The notes beneath the pieces are model-generated. The model had not been told where the DNA came from, ran no database searches, and saw only the letters and a program-made list of their open reading frames with translations. Made by a program: the position numbers and the translations under genes. A DNA stretch of 43,726 nucleotides from an uncultured Flavobacterium sp. (lineage in GTDB: Bacteria; Bacteroidota; Bacteroidia; Flavobacteriales; Flavobacteriaceae). Of this stretch, positions 24,266 to 32,243 are shown piece after piece. The stretch's first letter is position 1. Each line of letters begins with the position of its first letter. The stretch spans positions 1 through 43,726 of the forward strand of contig NZ_CAMLMK010000011.1 in NCBI RefSeq assembly GCF_946481155.1, written 5' to 3'.

Positions 24266-24937
24266 TTATTTTATCGTAATCAGAAGGTTGCTTTCAAAAA
24301 TCGCTTTTGGTGAAATGACCACTTCGTCCATCGGGATTTTTTTACCATAACGTTCCTTCATTTTTTTCTTTACCGCTTCATTTGTCAGGTCAAAATCTTT
24401 CAACTTTTGAAGTTTTCCTATTTCAATACCGGTTGCGCGTTTATAGATTTTCCAGATTAATTCAGAACAATACATTTTATCATCACTCCATTCAAACGTT
24501 AAGTCGTAATTTTTACCTTTCAGCTTTTCGCCTTCGATTTTCATTTTACGGAGTGTTTCTTTGGTCAGGATTTTATCTGCATCTTTTAATCTTTTTATAA
24601 CATAATGTCCATCTTTTCCTCGCGAAATCCATTTATTCAACGGTGTAGTTTTTACAGGTTGAATGGCTTCGAAAACATAGAATTTTCCATCTTCTTCATA
24701 AATGATTCCGCAATGAGAATATTTTGATTTTGTAGCGAGCTGGATCGCTTTGCTTTGTCCGGAAAGAGACGTTTGAAAAATTAAATCACCGCTTTTTATT
24801 TTGTTGCCGGCGCTCAGGTTTTCAACTTCTGTTTTAGCTTTATCAAGTCCGTTAACGCCATAAAACTTTTGTTTAGCATATAAACCGCCAATCAAAAGTA
24901 GTCCCGTAATTGCAAATGCTAAGATTATTTTTTTCAT
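24266..24937 (-). CDS. YiiX-like permuted papain-fold cysteine hydrolase
   Basis: The product of 223 residues from the ATG at 24937 has an N-terminal membrane helix (about 3-20). It then has the order of a permuted NlpC/P60 enzyme: GDLIFQTSLSGQSKAIQLATKSKYSHCGII with H75, VFEAIQPV with E90, and MYCSELIWKIYKRATG with C157. Such YiiX/YebB-type proteins are predicted amidases or hydrolases acting on lipid- or peptide-linked substrates in the envelope. The longer frame from 24991 would overlap the upstream gene and loses the N-terminal signal. All catalytic residues appear present. Confidence 0.85.
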   Translation of the reverse strand: MKKIILAFAITGLLLIGGLYAKQKFYGVNGLDKAKTEVENLSAGNKIKSGDLIFQTSLSGQSKAIQLATKSKYSHCGIIYEEDGKFYVFEAIQPVKTTPLNKWISRGKDGHYVIKRLKDADKILTKETLRKMKIEGEKLKGKNYDLTFEWSDDKMYCSELIWKIYKRATGIEIGKLQKLKDFDLTNEAVKKKMKERYGKKIPMDEVVISPKAIFESNLLITIK

Positions 24938-24963
24938 GTAATTGTTGATAAGGTCGAAGATTT

Positions 24964-25239
24964 TTAATTTACAAATACTACTACTACCCAAATGATGAAC
25001 GCCAGCAAATGTATAATGATGGAATATTTGGTCGGTTTTTTCAGTACAACTCTCAGTATTCCGTTAACAATAAATAACAGTAAGCTCAAAGGTCCGAGTA
25101 AGAACACAGATAAAAAGTCCAAATTCGGGGTACAAGGACCGGATTTGAATTCGCCGGATATGTTTATTAGTAAAATTGTTATTGCAGCGACAACATAGAA
25201 AATTAATGATAACAGGCCGTTGCGCGTTTCTTGGTTCAT
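24964..25239 (-). CDS. Small three-helix membrane protein, function unknown
   Basis: This 91-residue protein has hydrophobic segments at about 8-26, 43-64 and 73-90. A short exposed loop, GEFKSGPCTPNLD, lies between the first two. No family was recognised. It lies 27 nt after the upstream gene and 26 nt before the YiiX-like gene, so it is part of the long operon. It may be the membrane partner of the YiiX-like enzyme, but that is only positional inference. Confidence 0.6.
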   Translation of the reverse strand: MNQETRNGLLSLIFYVVAAITILLINISGEFKSGPCTPNLDFLSVFLLGPLSLLLFIVNGILRVVLKKPTKYSIIIHLLAFIIWVVVVFVN

Positions 25240-25266
25240 TTTAATTTTGTTTTTTAGTTATGGATT

Positions 25267-25758
25267 CTATATAAACCAAGGTAATTCATTTTCGGAAAAA
25301 TAGTCTTCTAAGTCATCAAAATCACCGCTTTTTTCGCATCTGTCAATATAGCTTAAAGCCTCTTCGGCTTCTTTGCTTTTTTGTGTTTTCAGATATGCTA
25401 CTGTATTTTCTACTCCGGCAAACACAACCAATTGAATGTCAAAGCCACATAGGGTATCGAAATCAGTCATTTTAGTGTTCCAGATTTTCAGGCTATCCTC
25501 AACATTCTGATGCAGTCCTAAAATATAACCGGATAGCATTAAAGTTGCTGCATCCATCTCATTTCCGGCCGGGTAGGGTTGCTTTCTGATTTCAGTAAGT
25601 TGCTCCAAAAGATGTACTGCAAAATCCCTGTGTTTATTTTTTCTGAAATGCTGTACTAAGCGTTTTCCAATCTGATTATTGGTTTGTATCAATTCAATAC
25701 TTTCTGTAGTGAACGATTTATTCCGGTCAAATTCTGCGATTAGATTATCAATACTCAT
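25267..25758 (-). CDS. Hypothetical helical soluble protein
   Basis: A 163-residue cytosolic protein, mostly helical, with an acidic C-terminus (CEKSGDFDDLEDYFSENELPWFI). The regular helices (KRLVQHFRKNKHRDFAVHLLEQL, AATLMLSGYILGLHQNVEDSLKIW) look like a short helical-repeat solenoid, as in immunity proteins and other binding proteins. I recognise no named family. It is 14 nt from the upstream gene within the operon. Confidence 0.58.
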   Translation of the reverse strand: MSIDNLIAEFDRNKSFTTESIELIQTNNQIGKRLVQHFRKNKHRDFAVHLLEQLTEIRKQPYPAGNEMDAATLMLSGYILGLHQNVEDSLKIWNTKMTDFDTLCGFDIQLVVFAGVENTVAYLKTQKSKEAEEALSYIDRCEKSGDFDDLEDYFSENELPWFI

Positions 25759-25772
25759 AATCTGGATTTCAA

Positions 25773-26477
25773 TTATTGTTTTTCATTTTTTAGATCAGGA
25801 AAGCAGTCGTTCGCAAATTTATTGATTCTTTTCAATGTCAATGTATTACAATCGCTGCAATTTTCCGACATTCTTTTTACCATCTCTGCCCTAATCAAAT
25901 GCGGTTTTCCATAATCGTCATGATCATAATAACCACTGTATAAAATTGAATTGTACCAATCTTTATATTTTTCGCCGGATGGATCAAAATCCATATAGTC
26001 AAAAAACTCTTCCGGGAATTTTTCAGCATATTTTCTGGCAGGTTTTCCAGTATATTCCGCTAAAGCACCATCTTGAATTTGTATGGTTTTGTTAAGTATC
26101 CATCTGTAAAATGGTCTTAGTTCTGAATTTTCCGTTAGTACTAAATTTAGTAGCGCTGCTGTTTTTGGCTCATCGGTTGGGCTATATTTTCCAAAGTAGA
26201 AATCGATTGCGGTTTGCGAACAGTCTTTGTTTTCAATATAAAAGCGGACCGGTTTTTTCCAGATAGAATCTTTGTCGATATTATGGGTTAGGCCAAATCC
26301 TTCCTGCCAATTGAGGTTTTCTGAAAAATCAGGATTTTCAGCAATGATTATAGTACTGGTTACTGTTTCAACCGTATCTGTTTTTATTGTTTCGTTGGGA
26401 TGGACAGCATTTTTCTTATTGCAGGAAATAAATAGCAAACTGGCAATTATCAGGAATATGAAGAGTTTGTTTTTCAT
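25773..26477 (-). CDS. Lipoprotein, function unknown
   Basis: A 234-residue lipoprotein (MKNKLFIFLIIASLLFISC, Cys19). The mature protein has FYRWILNKTIQIQDGALAEYTGKPARKYAEKFPEEFFDYM and a C-terminal CSDC pair. The ATG at 26477 gives a clean signal; an ATG ten codons upstream overlaps the preceding gene by 8 nt. No family was recognised. Its place in the run of lipoproteins suggests a periplasmic or outer-membrane binding role. Confidence 0.68.
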   Translation of the reverse strand: MKNKLFIFLIIASLLFISCNKKNAVHPNETIKTDTVETVTSTIIIAENPDFSENLNWQEGFGLTHNIDKDSIWKKPVRFYIENKDCSQTAIDFYFGKYSPTDEPKTAALLNLVLTENSELRPFYRWILNKTIQIQDGALAEYTGKPARKYAEKFPEEFFDYMDFDPSGEKYKDWYNSILYSGYYDHDDYGKPHLIRAEMVKRMSENCSDCNTLTLKRINKFANDCFPDLKNEKQ

Positions 26478-26499
26478 GAAATGGAAAGTTGAGCTATTG

Positions 26500-27000
26500 T
26501 CAGGCATTATTTTTTTTATCTTCAGCTAAATCAAAAAAATGATTTATTTCCCTCAGCAATTTAGACTTTGGCGTATGTTGTTTTAGCACGGAATAAAAAA
26601 TATTATTTATGGATTTGTCATGTAATTTACCATCTCTCACTTTGGCTAAATGGGGAAATTTGCGGTATGCCTTAAGATTATTTAAAATAGCAGAAATAAA
26701 CTCTTTTGGATATTTTGATTCAATTTTTCTTCCGTTGAGATAGATGATGTCAATATCTTTAGAGAGATCAGGAATAATAGCTTCTTCTATAAATTGTTTT
26801 GAATTTTTCCGATTATTATAGCAAAAGAAATTTTTACCGTTTAGTTCATTTAAGAAATCGGAATATTCTTTTTCAAATTTTCTTCGACGGAAATAATAAA
26901 ACGGAGAAATTAAAATTATCAACGGTAAAGTAACAATCGTGAGTAGTACTCCAATTGAAATTATAAAAATTGATCCGATGCTTTCTTTAAGAATTCTCAT
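26500..27000 (-). CDS. Membrane-anchored hypothetical protein
   Basis: A 166-residue protein with one long hydrophobic segment (about 9-37), followed by a basic cytoplasmic domain (FRRRKFEKEYSDFLNELNGKNFF.., NNLKAYRKFPHLAKVRDGKLH). The ordering of hydrophobic anchor then RRRK places the C-terminal part in the cytoplasm. No family was recognised. It is 5 nt from the upstream gene and overlaps the frame of the next one, so it is clearly in the operon. Confidence 0.58.
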   Translation of the reverse strand: MRILKESIGSIFIISIGVLLTIVTLPLIILISPFYYFRRRKFEKEYSDFLNELNGKNFFCYNNRKNSKQFIEEAIIPDLSKDIDIIYLNGRKIESKYPKEFISAILNNLKAYRKFPHLAKVRDGKLHDKSINNIFYSVLKQHTPKSKLLREINHFFDLAEDKKNNA

Positions 27001-27005
27001 GGTTC

Positions 27006-27500
27006 TTAAATGCTAGTTTTATTGCCATTAGAAACAGCAGCATCGTCTTTTTCAAATTCCAAGTTTTTGAAATTAGGCTGAAGGTTTTCATTCCCCTTAT
27101 CCCAACTACTGAAGACAAAGTTTTCAAGGCGTTCTTTTAATTCACTGTCGAGATTTGTTTGTGTTTGCTCACAAAAAGCTAAAATGGCTGTATAAGCAAC
27201 GATGGTTGGATTCGTGTCCATGAAAATTCTTCCCTCCAGACTATTTATTCTGACTTTCCAAAAGCTATCAGTTAATGAAAAAGCGAATTCTAAGCCTGTT
27301 TTTACCGCAATTTTCCAATGATCATAGCCTTTTTCCGGAACACTTTCCAATACACCCTGGCTTGTGAAACCTTTGCCACAATATGCTTCAATGATTTCGT
27401 TTTCAGAATCAGTTTGTACTATCTCCAAATTAATTACAGCAAAAAAAGGCTTTCCGTTTTTTACTTTCAACCATTTGTAATCCAGGTTATTATCAATCAT
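27006..27500 (-). CDS. Hypothetical soluble protein, immunity-like
   Basis: A 164-residue cytosolic protein with two parts: a beta-rich N-terminal region (KWLKVKNGKPFFAVINLEIVQ) and a region shared by several putative immunity proteins (WKIAVKTGLEFAFSLTDSFWKVRINSLEGRIFMDTNPTIVAYTAILAFCEQ). No named family is recognised with certainty. It is followed after 5 nt by the 26500-27000 gene and follows the DUF7660 gene by 24 nt, which supports an immunity-array reading. Confidence 0.58.
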   Translation of the reverse strand: MIDNNLDYKWLKVKNGKPFFAVINLEIVQTDSENEIIEAYCGKGFTSQGVLESVPEKGYDHWKIAVKTGLEFAFSLTDSFWKVRINSLEGRIFMDTNPTIVAYTAILAFCEQTQTNLDSELKERLENFVFSSWDKGNENLQPNFKNLEFEKDDAAVSNGNKTSI

Positions 27501-27524
27501 TTGTATTTGTGTCTTTAATCTATA

Positions 27525-27782
27525 TTATTCATACATAGTTGCGCCTTTCAGAATTTGAGCAAAAATTCTCCAGGTAGGTGTTTCGGCTGAGGTTGTAGAT
27601 CCCATATTTTGGTAATAGCCATTGATGTCTTCTGAATAAGATGCTATTCCTTCGATAAAATCCTCAATTTTTTTATTTTCCCAATTTTGATCCTCTTTTT
27701 TCAGGTCGGTCAATAATTCCCGAACAAATTCTGAAAAAGAGGTTTTGTCTGTTACGTTTAAAGTGCCGTCATCTATGTCCAT
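27525..27782 (-). CDS. DUF7660-like small acidic protein
   Basis: An 85-residue acidic protein: SFSEFVRELLTDLKKEDQNWENKKIEDFIEGIASYSEDINGYYQNMG, then PTWRIFAQILKGATMYE. The order of helix, W-N/K-K linker, E/D-FI-E-glycyl-tyrosine turn and final W-x-x-F-A-x-I-L matches the DUF7660 family. That family is often seen near toxin or immunity genes. No enzymatic residues are apparent. It is the second gene of the long operon. Confidence 0.65.
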   Translation of the reverse strand: MDIDDGTLNVTDKTSFSEFVRELLTDLKKEDQNWENKKIEDFIEGIASYSEDINGYYQNMGSTTSAETPTWRIFAQILKGATMYE

Positions 27783-27820
27783 TTTTAATATGTGATTTTG
27801 TTTCTTTTTCGTAAGCAGAA

Positions 27821-28906
27821 TTATTGAAACAACTTGTCAAATTCCTTGTCGCTGGTTTCTTTGAGCGTTATGTTTATTTTTTCATTTTTCACCATTTTTA
27901 AAGCCGTTTTAAATGAATATTTTTTATTGCCTTTAACAGCAATAGCAATTACTTCCACATTCGCTCCAAGAGGAATTTCGTTGAATACCTGCTCATAATT
28001 TTCGCCTTCAAAATAATATTGGTCTTGGATAAAGCTGTTCATGTCTTTGAAAATCAGGTAAATATTTGAGTAAAGCATCTTGTTGGTTTCACTAAACTGG
28101 TACTCAAGCTTGGTTTTATCTTTAACTTCTGAAAATCTGTCGATATTAATCCAGCCTAATTTATTAATACGGATAGCGTTGTAAACTTTATTTTCCATCC
28201 TTTCATAATTACTGTTTTCTCTTTGTATGGCTTTACCTTCTTTGGTTTGTGGAGCTTTTTCCATGTATGCGAACAGATCTTCCATATCATTTCCGCTGGC
28301 GTCACTTGTCGGTTGAGTTAAAGAGTCAAGTTCACGGTTAGTGTTTGCTGGTTTTTTCGGACTTGTAAATTTGGCATTGGCTGGTTGCCAGTTCATACTG
28401 CCCAAGCTGTCTTTCTGACCATAAAAAAGTGACATTTCCTTATCGGATAGCTTTGGAAAGTCTACGATTAAATCTTTTTTGTCTTTTAATTTAAGTTGCC
28501 TGCCTTCTGAAGTCATATTGATGTAATAGGCTCCGCCGGAAACTAAAAGCTTCCCGTTCGAAATGGTTTGCGCATTGGATTTTAAAAGTGCTTTCTGATT
28601 GGTAATTTCCTTTAATTCCACTTCAATTGTTTCGCCGATTTTTGTTCCATCTACACTCTCAAGATTTTCAGGATTTACATGGATTGTTGTCCCTAATTTG
28701 CTTTTTACCTTGTTTTGTTTTTTTGAAGAAACTTTGAAAAATTGAGATGGGACTTCGTATTTTTTGAGTTCGGCATTTAACTTTTCGAATTCACTAACCG
28801 GATTTTTTTCAGTTTCGATTTGAGCTTCCGCAGTTGCTGCTGATTTTTCATTTTTGCATGAAAACAGGATCGCTGTGGCGATCAATAAAAATAAATGTTT
28901 CTTCAT
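27821..28906 (-). CDS. Large lipoprotein, function unknown
   Basis: A 361-residue lipoprotein (MKKHLFLLIATAILFSC, Cys17). Its mature part starts with charged, low-complexity sequence. Then comes a beta-rich domain (LGTTIHVNPENLESVDGTKIGETIEVELKEITNQKALLKSNAQTISNGKLLVSGGAYYINMTSEGRQLKLK). This pattern is widespread in Bacteroidota cell-surface proteins, but I cannot attach a function. It is the first gene of the long operon, with a TATATTTG promoter at 28980-28987. Confidence 0.75.
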   Translation of the reverse strand: MKKHLFLLIATAILFSCKNEKSAATAEAQIETEKNPVSEFEKLNAELKKYEVPSQFFKVSSKKQNKVKSKLGTTIHVNPENLESVDGTKIGETIEVELKEITNQKALLKSNAQTISNGKLLVSGGAYYINMTSEGRQLKLKDKKDLIVDFPKLSDKEMSLFYGQKDSLGSMNWQPANAKFTSPKKPANTNRELDSLTQPTSDASGNDMEDLFAYMEKAPQTKEGKAIQRENSNYERMENKVYNAIRINKLGWINIDRFSEVKDKTKLEYQFSETNKMLYSNIYLIFKDMNSFIQDQYYFEGENYEQVFNEIPLGANVEVIAIAVKGNKKYSFKTALKMVKNEKINITLKETSDKEFDKLFQ

Positions 28907-28927
28907 TTTCCTTTTTTTAGAATGGCC

Positions 28928-28995
28928 TGTAACGTCCTGCTACTTTAAGCAGTAACGCGGATTTAATTCTGAATGCCTACAAATATACCGAAAAG
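28928..28995 (-). repeat. Half of a cassette-type repeat with internal promoter
   Basis: TGTAACGTCCTGCTACTTTA with AAGCAG after it is the AACGTCC arm; the CAAATATACCGAAAAGTT core follows. Its minus strand gives TATATTTG (28980-28987), which is the likely promoter of the long operon. The second arm is missing; the gene at 29004-29567 ends right there. Confidence 0.55.
28980..28987 (-). promoter_or_regulatory. Promoter of the long envelope-gene operon
   Basis: TATATTTG on the minus strand, 74 nt before the ATG at 28906. After it the genes down to about 21.7 kb have gaps of at most 69 nt. No other exact TAnnTTTG was seen within the larger gaps. Confidence 0.5.
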
Positions 28996-29003
28996 TTGCA
29001 GTT

Positions 29004-29567
29004 TTATTGTTTAGACAAATAAGTGTCCCATTCTTTTGTGAGGTAACTGCTGAATTTTTTTAATGTTGCTTTTTGCGAAGGACTACAATTTTTACAATTC
29101 ACATTTGTTTTTGAAATAAAACCGGTTACTATATTCTTATCGTTTTCATTCTCATATTCCAGCAAAAATTCTAATATTACGATGTCAACCCACGTTTTTA
29201 AGTCGGTGTCGGAGAAACACTTTTTGTTCTCAAAATAATTTAGGAAGTCGGCGGTGTTTTTTTCAATGTATTGAAGTCCTGAGTGTCCTAAACCTTCTGC
29301 ATAAGCACCGTCGGCATTTTTATAAGAATTAGTAATTACCTTGAAATAGAAACTTCGTTCCTGTTTTTCGGAGCTCTTTAGTTTTTCGAAGTAATCAAGT
29401 GCTCTGTCGTCATTTATAGCTTTATTTTCGAATAATTCTTTGGCGAGTAGTGGGACATTTGGATCTTTTAGGAATTTTTCTGGTTCGCAGCCTATTTCAG
29501 TACTTTGGGAAAAAGCAGAAAAGGTTAAAAGGAAAATTGTTATGTGGAGTATGGATTGAAATTTCAT
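29004..29567 (-). CDS. Secreted protein of unknown function
   Basis: A 187-residue protein with signal peptide MKFQSILHITIFLLTFSAFS. The mature domain is acidic and largely helical (RALDYFEKLKSSEKQERSFYFKVITNSYKNADGAYAEGL..), with four Cys residues that may pair (C28, C119, C157 and C160). The CKNC-type pair near the end could be redox-active or structural. No family was recognised. It sits behind a large intergenic region with a 21-bp-period direct repeat and ends next to the promoter of the long operon. Confidence 0.6.
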   Translation of the reverse strand: MKFQSILHITIFLLTFSAFSQSTEIGCEPEKFLKDPNVPLLAKELFENKAINDDRALDYFEKLKSSEKQERSFYFKVITNSYKNADGAYAEGLGHSGLQYIEKNTADFLNYFENKKCFSDTDLKTWVDIVILEFLLEYENENDKNIVTGFISKTNVNCKNCSPSQKATLKKFSSYLTKEWDTYLSKQ

Positions 29568-29658
29568 TTTAGGTGTTATTTTCTTTAAGAGTAAGGTTAA
29601 AATGGCAATTAAAATTATATTCAGCTTTAATGAATTTTATTTTTTCTTTTATTTGTTC

Positions 29659-29668
29659 AATGTACATT
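29659..29668. promoter_or_regulatory. AATGTACATT palindrome
   Basis: A perfect 10-bp palindrome within TTCAATGTACATTTGAA, just downstream (minus sense) of the direct repeats. Confidence 0.3.
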
Positions 29669-29678
29669 TGAAATAAGA

Positions 29679-29718
29679 TTGATTTTAACTGCTCTCATAT
29701 TGATTTTAACTGTTCTCA
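29679..29718 (-). promoter_or_regulatory. Direct repeat with 21-bp period, LytTR-like
   Basis: TTGATTTTAACTGCTCTCA (29679-29697) and TTGATTTTAACTGTTCTCA (29700-29718). On the minus strand they contain ACAGTTAAA and GCAGTTAAA, close to the LytTR box (two 9-mers, 12 bp apart). They lie 112-151 nt upstream of the gene at 29004-29567. Confidence 0.5.
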
Positions 29719-29801
29719 CTTTAGTTTATTTTGATAATCAATACAATAAGTTTCATGAAATTTTCTGTTGTTTTTTCAGTTGTTATAGTTTGATGTGAGG
29801 T

Positions 29802-30197
29802 TTATTTCCAATAAATCATTAAAAAAATGGTACTGAAATAGGTCCAGAGGAATGAAAATACAATATGTATCGCTGTTTCAAATTTCTTGTTTTTCCAAAG
29901 CGTTGAGGAATATCCAAAAAACTGAATAAACAGTCGGATCATCCAAAATATCCCAAATCCTAAAACTATTTTTTTGCCTAAATCCGTTTCGATAAGTTCT
30001 TTTGCCGAGGTCAGACATAAAATACCCATAAGTAAAACCACCAGGGCGATAAAAAAGGTGTGTACATACATCACCTGCCGGTTTATTAAACTCAACGAAC
30101 TTAACTCTTCCGTCCAGTTGAAACGTTTTGGAAAAATAACGTGAATACTTGCCAGGAGTATTAATATCAAACCAATAATTTTAAGATGTAGTTCCAT
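29802..30197 (-). CDS. Four-helix membrane protein, function unknown
   Basis: 131 residues with hydrophobic segments at about 6-22, 46-64, 77-95 and 108-128. It overlaps the methyltransferase gene by 17 nt and is the last gene of a four-gene operon with DoxX-like and YqjF/DUF2071 proteins. No family name was recognised. Its association with a DoxX-like and a membrane methyltransferase is likely to be functional, but the substrate is not visible. Confidence 0.62.
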   Translation of the reverse strand: MELHLKIIGLILILLASIHVIFPKRFNWTEELSSLSLINRQVMYVHTFFIALVVLLMGILCLTSAKELIETDLGKKIVLGFGIFWMIRLFIQFFGYSSTLWKNKKFETAIHIVFSFLWTYFSTIFLMIYWK

Positions 30198-30939
30198 TTT
30201 TTGTAAGTGTAAAAGTCGATATCAATCCGGTAAGTTTTTCTTCTTTTTGTATGTTAAGTCCGGCTAATTTAAAGATTTCAATCCACGAAGATTTTGAATA
30301 AAAATGAAAGAACCCAATATTGTAAGCTAAAAAATTGAAAGTATCTCTCAAATGTTCCGTAATTATAATTTCCCCATTTGGTTTTAAAATTCTTTTCAGT
30401 TCAGCGAAAAAGGCAATTCTTTCCGTTTTATTTCTTATTTCGTGTGCCGCAAAAATTACAACTATTTTATCTGCCGAACTATCTTCTAAGGGCAATTTAA
30501 TTGTTGCTGTCTGCTGGGTTTGGGGATAGGGGGGATACGCTTTTCTTGCTCTTTTTATAGAAACTTCGGTGTGTTTTAAAGGGTCGTAAAAATCAAGGAC
30601 AATAAGCTCGGCCTGTTTAAATTTATGTTTTAGTAAAGAACTTGTTTCGTCAAAACCTGCATTGATGTTTACAATTTTACCGGCTTCGTCGCTTTTTTGT
30701 ATCCAATGGAGTTCATAAAGTCCTGACAAATCATAAATACAATAAGAAACCAATAAGGAAATAAAAATAGGCAAAACTATAAGCAGGCATAATAGGTGCA
30801 AATAAAATGCAACTGATTTATCTACGTGATTGGTTAGCAGCATTATGCATAGTAGAAAGGAGAACGACAAAATATAAAAATGCCAATTAAAGCGGATGAT
30901 ATTCCACACTCCCTGAAATGGTTTTCTTATCTTTTCCAT
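30181..30939 (-). CDS. Membrane-attached class I SAM methyltransferase
   Basis: The 252-residue product (ATG 30939) has two membrane helices (about 19-38 and 46-68). It then has a Rossmann-type methyltransferase domain with KIVNINAGFDETSSLL (motif I region), ELIVLDFYDP, IVVIFAAHEIRNKTER and ELKRILKPNGEIIITEH. The glycine-rich motif is shorter than usual (NAGFDE), but the later LKPNGEIIITEH block is classic for SAM-dependent enzymes. It overlaps the YqjF gene (13 nt) and the next membrane-protein gene (17 nt), so all are coupled. The substrate is unknown. Confidence 0.8.
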   Translation of the reverse strand: MEKIRKPFQGVWNIIRFNWHFYILSFSFLLCIMLLTNHVDKSVAFYLHLLCLLIVLPIFISLLVSYCIYDLSGLYELHWIQKSDEAGKIVNINAGFDETSSLLKHKFKQAELIVLDFYDPLKHTEVSIKRARKAYPPYPQTQQTATIKLPLEDSSADKIVVIFAAHEIRNKTERIAFFAELKRILKPNGEIIITEHLRDTFNFLAYNIGFFHFYSKSSWIEIFKLAGLNIQKEEKLTGLISTFTLTKNGTTS

Positions 30940-31700
30940 TGTTCCATTTTTCCTTTTTTCCAATGGTATGGAATTTCGTTTATTATGAAAGCATTTGCCA
31001 AAACAGGGGTAGAGGGAAGTATCGAATTTAGAAACGGAATACGGTATTCAATAACTTTTACAGGTTTTGGTGTCCAATTTTGTCTTACGCCTTCAATGAT
31101 CAAAACTTCTTTAGTGTTGGAGTTGTAGGTAAAAGTGAAAGGCAAGGGACCGGCAAATCTTCTTGCTTCCTTCCAATCTGTGAAAGACGAATTTTCGGGT
31201 AAAGAAACCTCCTCTTCTGCGGTAGCGACTGTGATGTTGAAATTTGATTGGGTCGAGCTGATTTCCAATTTATTATTTTGTTTCCGCTGCGTAATATCTG
31301 TGGTTTTATAGTTGTAATGTGTAAAAATATTGCCCAGAAGTTCCATTTTCTTTTTATCTGTTTCAGATTTAAGAATGTACAGTCCTCTTAGTCTTTTGCC
31401 TTTAGTATTGGTATATTTCACAAAAATGCGATAGCCTATTAAAAAGAAATCGTTTCCGAGTACTTTTGGAAATCCTTTAGGTCTTAAACCTTTGGTTTGC
31501 ACCATTGCGACAGCGACGAACGCCCATTTGTCATTAAAAGTATCCAATTCCAAACATTCCGGTATCATTTTCTGCAACTGTTCTTTGGGGATTGCAAATG
31601 TCAGCACAAGCGAACTTTCGAAAAAGGCTTCGACGGGAAAAGGATGGTTTTTTAGGAATGACAACATATTACTTCTGGAATGCGACTTTAGTTTTTCCAT
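30927..31700 (-). CDS. YqjF-like protein (DUF2071)
   Basis: A 257-residue protein with the DUF2071/YqjF layout: a beta-strand start (PVEAFFESSLVLTFAIPKEQLQKMIP), then KWAFVAVAMVQTKGLRPKGFPKVLGNDFFLIGYRIFVKY. It ends at RRFAGPLPFTFTYNSNTKEVLIIEGVRQNWTPKPVKV. The fold is an alpha/beta barrel found in lipid or isoprenoid-related operons; its reaction is unknown. The ATG at 31700 is preferred because the start at 31742 would overlap the upstream gene by 74 nt. It is co-translated with the DoxX-like gene upstream. Confidence 0.85.
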   Translation of the reverse strand: MEKLKSHSRSNMLSFLKNHPFPVEAFFESSLVLTFAIPKEQLQKMIPECLELDTFNDKWAFVAVAMVQTKGLRPKGFPKVLGNDFFLIGYRIFVKYTNTKGKRLRGLYILKSETDKKKMELLGNIFTHYNYKTTDITQRKQNNKLEISSTQSNFNITVATAEEEVSLPENSSFTDWKEARRFAGPLPFTFTYNSNTKEVLIIEGVRQNWTPKPVKVIEYRIPFLNSILPSTPVLANAFIINEIPYHWKKGKMEQWKR

Positions 31701-32058
31701 AAAATTCATTGCCATATACCACAAGTATAAACAGGAAAGCAAAAATGGAGTTCATCTTTCCCCAAAGCAATAAGTCGGGCACGAGGATGAATTCTAAAAT
31801 GTTCATAGTTGCAACGATGATGATCTGTGATAAGGCATTCAAACGTTTTTTAATACCGCTTAAAATCCAAACCGCCATTCCGACTTCTGAAAACCCTATC
31901 AATAAAGTCAAAGGCCTTGCATAGTCGATTCCTATAATTCTGGCAACAATTTGCTCGTGGCGGGGCACAAGGTTTAGTACTTTACATAAAAGTCCGTTTG
32001 CGATCCAAACTGTTGCAATGCAGCAGGTTATTATTTTATGAATTTTTGCTTTTGGCAT
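31669..32058 (-). CDS. DoxX-like family membrane protein
   Basis: A 129-residue protein with four hydrophobic helices. CCIATVWIANGLLCKVLNLVPRHEQIVARIIG and LTLIGFSEVGMAVWILSG fit the DoxX-like family (DoxX_3), which are small inner-membrane proteins often found next to YqjF. A promoter TATATTTG lies at 32159-32166, about 100 nt upstream. It is the first gene of a four-gene operon and is divergent from the VOC gene. Its function is unknown, though a quinone/redox link is often proposed for DoxX. Confidence 0.8.
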   Translation of the reverse strand: MPKAKIHKIITCCIATVWIANGLLCKVLNLVPRHEQIVARIIGIDYARPLTLLIGFSEVGMAVWILSGIKKRLNALSQIIIVATMNILEFILVPDLLLWGKMNSIFAFLFILVVYGNEFYGKTKVAFQK

Positions 32059-32158
32059 ATTTTAATTGTGTCTTAGGAGGGTTTGCCGGCCTGCGATGTT
32101 TTTACCATACTCTCAAATTTTCGGTCATGTCTCTATAAACAGGCTGCAAAACCGAAGT

Positions 32159-32166
32159 CAAATATA
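32159..32166 (-). promoter_or_regulatory. TAnnTTTG -7 element of the DoxX-like operon
   Basis: TATATTTG on the minus strand, 101 nt before the ATG at 32058. Confidence 0.5.
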
Positions 32167-32243
32167 CCGTAATATAACTTTTATTTAACTGGAATTAGTT
32201 TTATAAATTTTAAATTTAAGATCATTTTTAAAACGGTACTGTT

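Noticed and set aside
29735..29760. TTGATAATCAA as a second FNR-like site
   Set aside because: The half-sites are separated by one base rather than four, so an FNR-type dimer would not fit.
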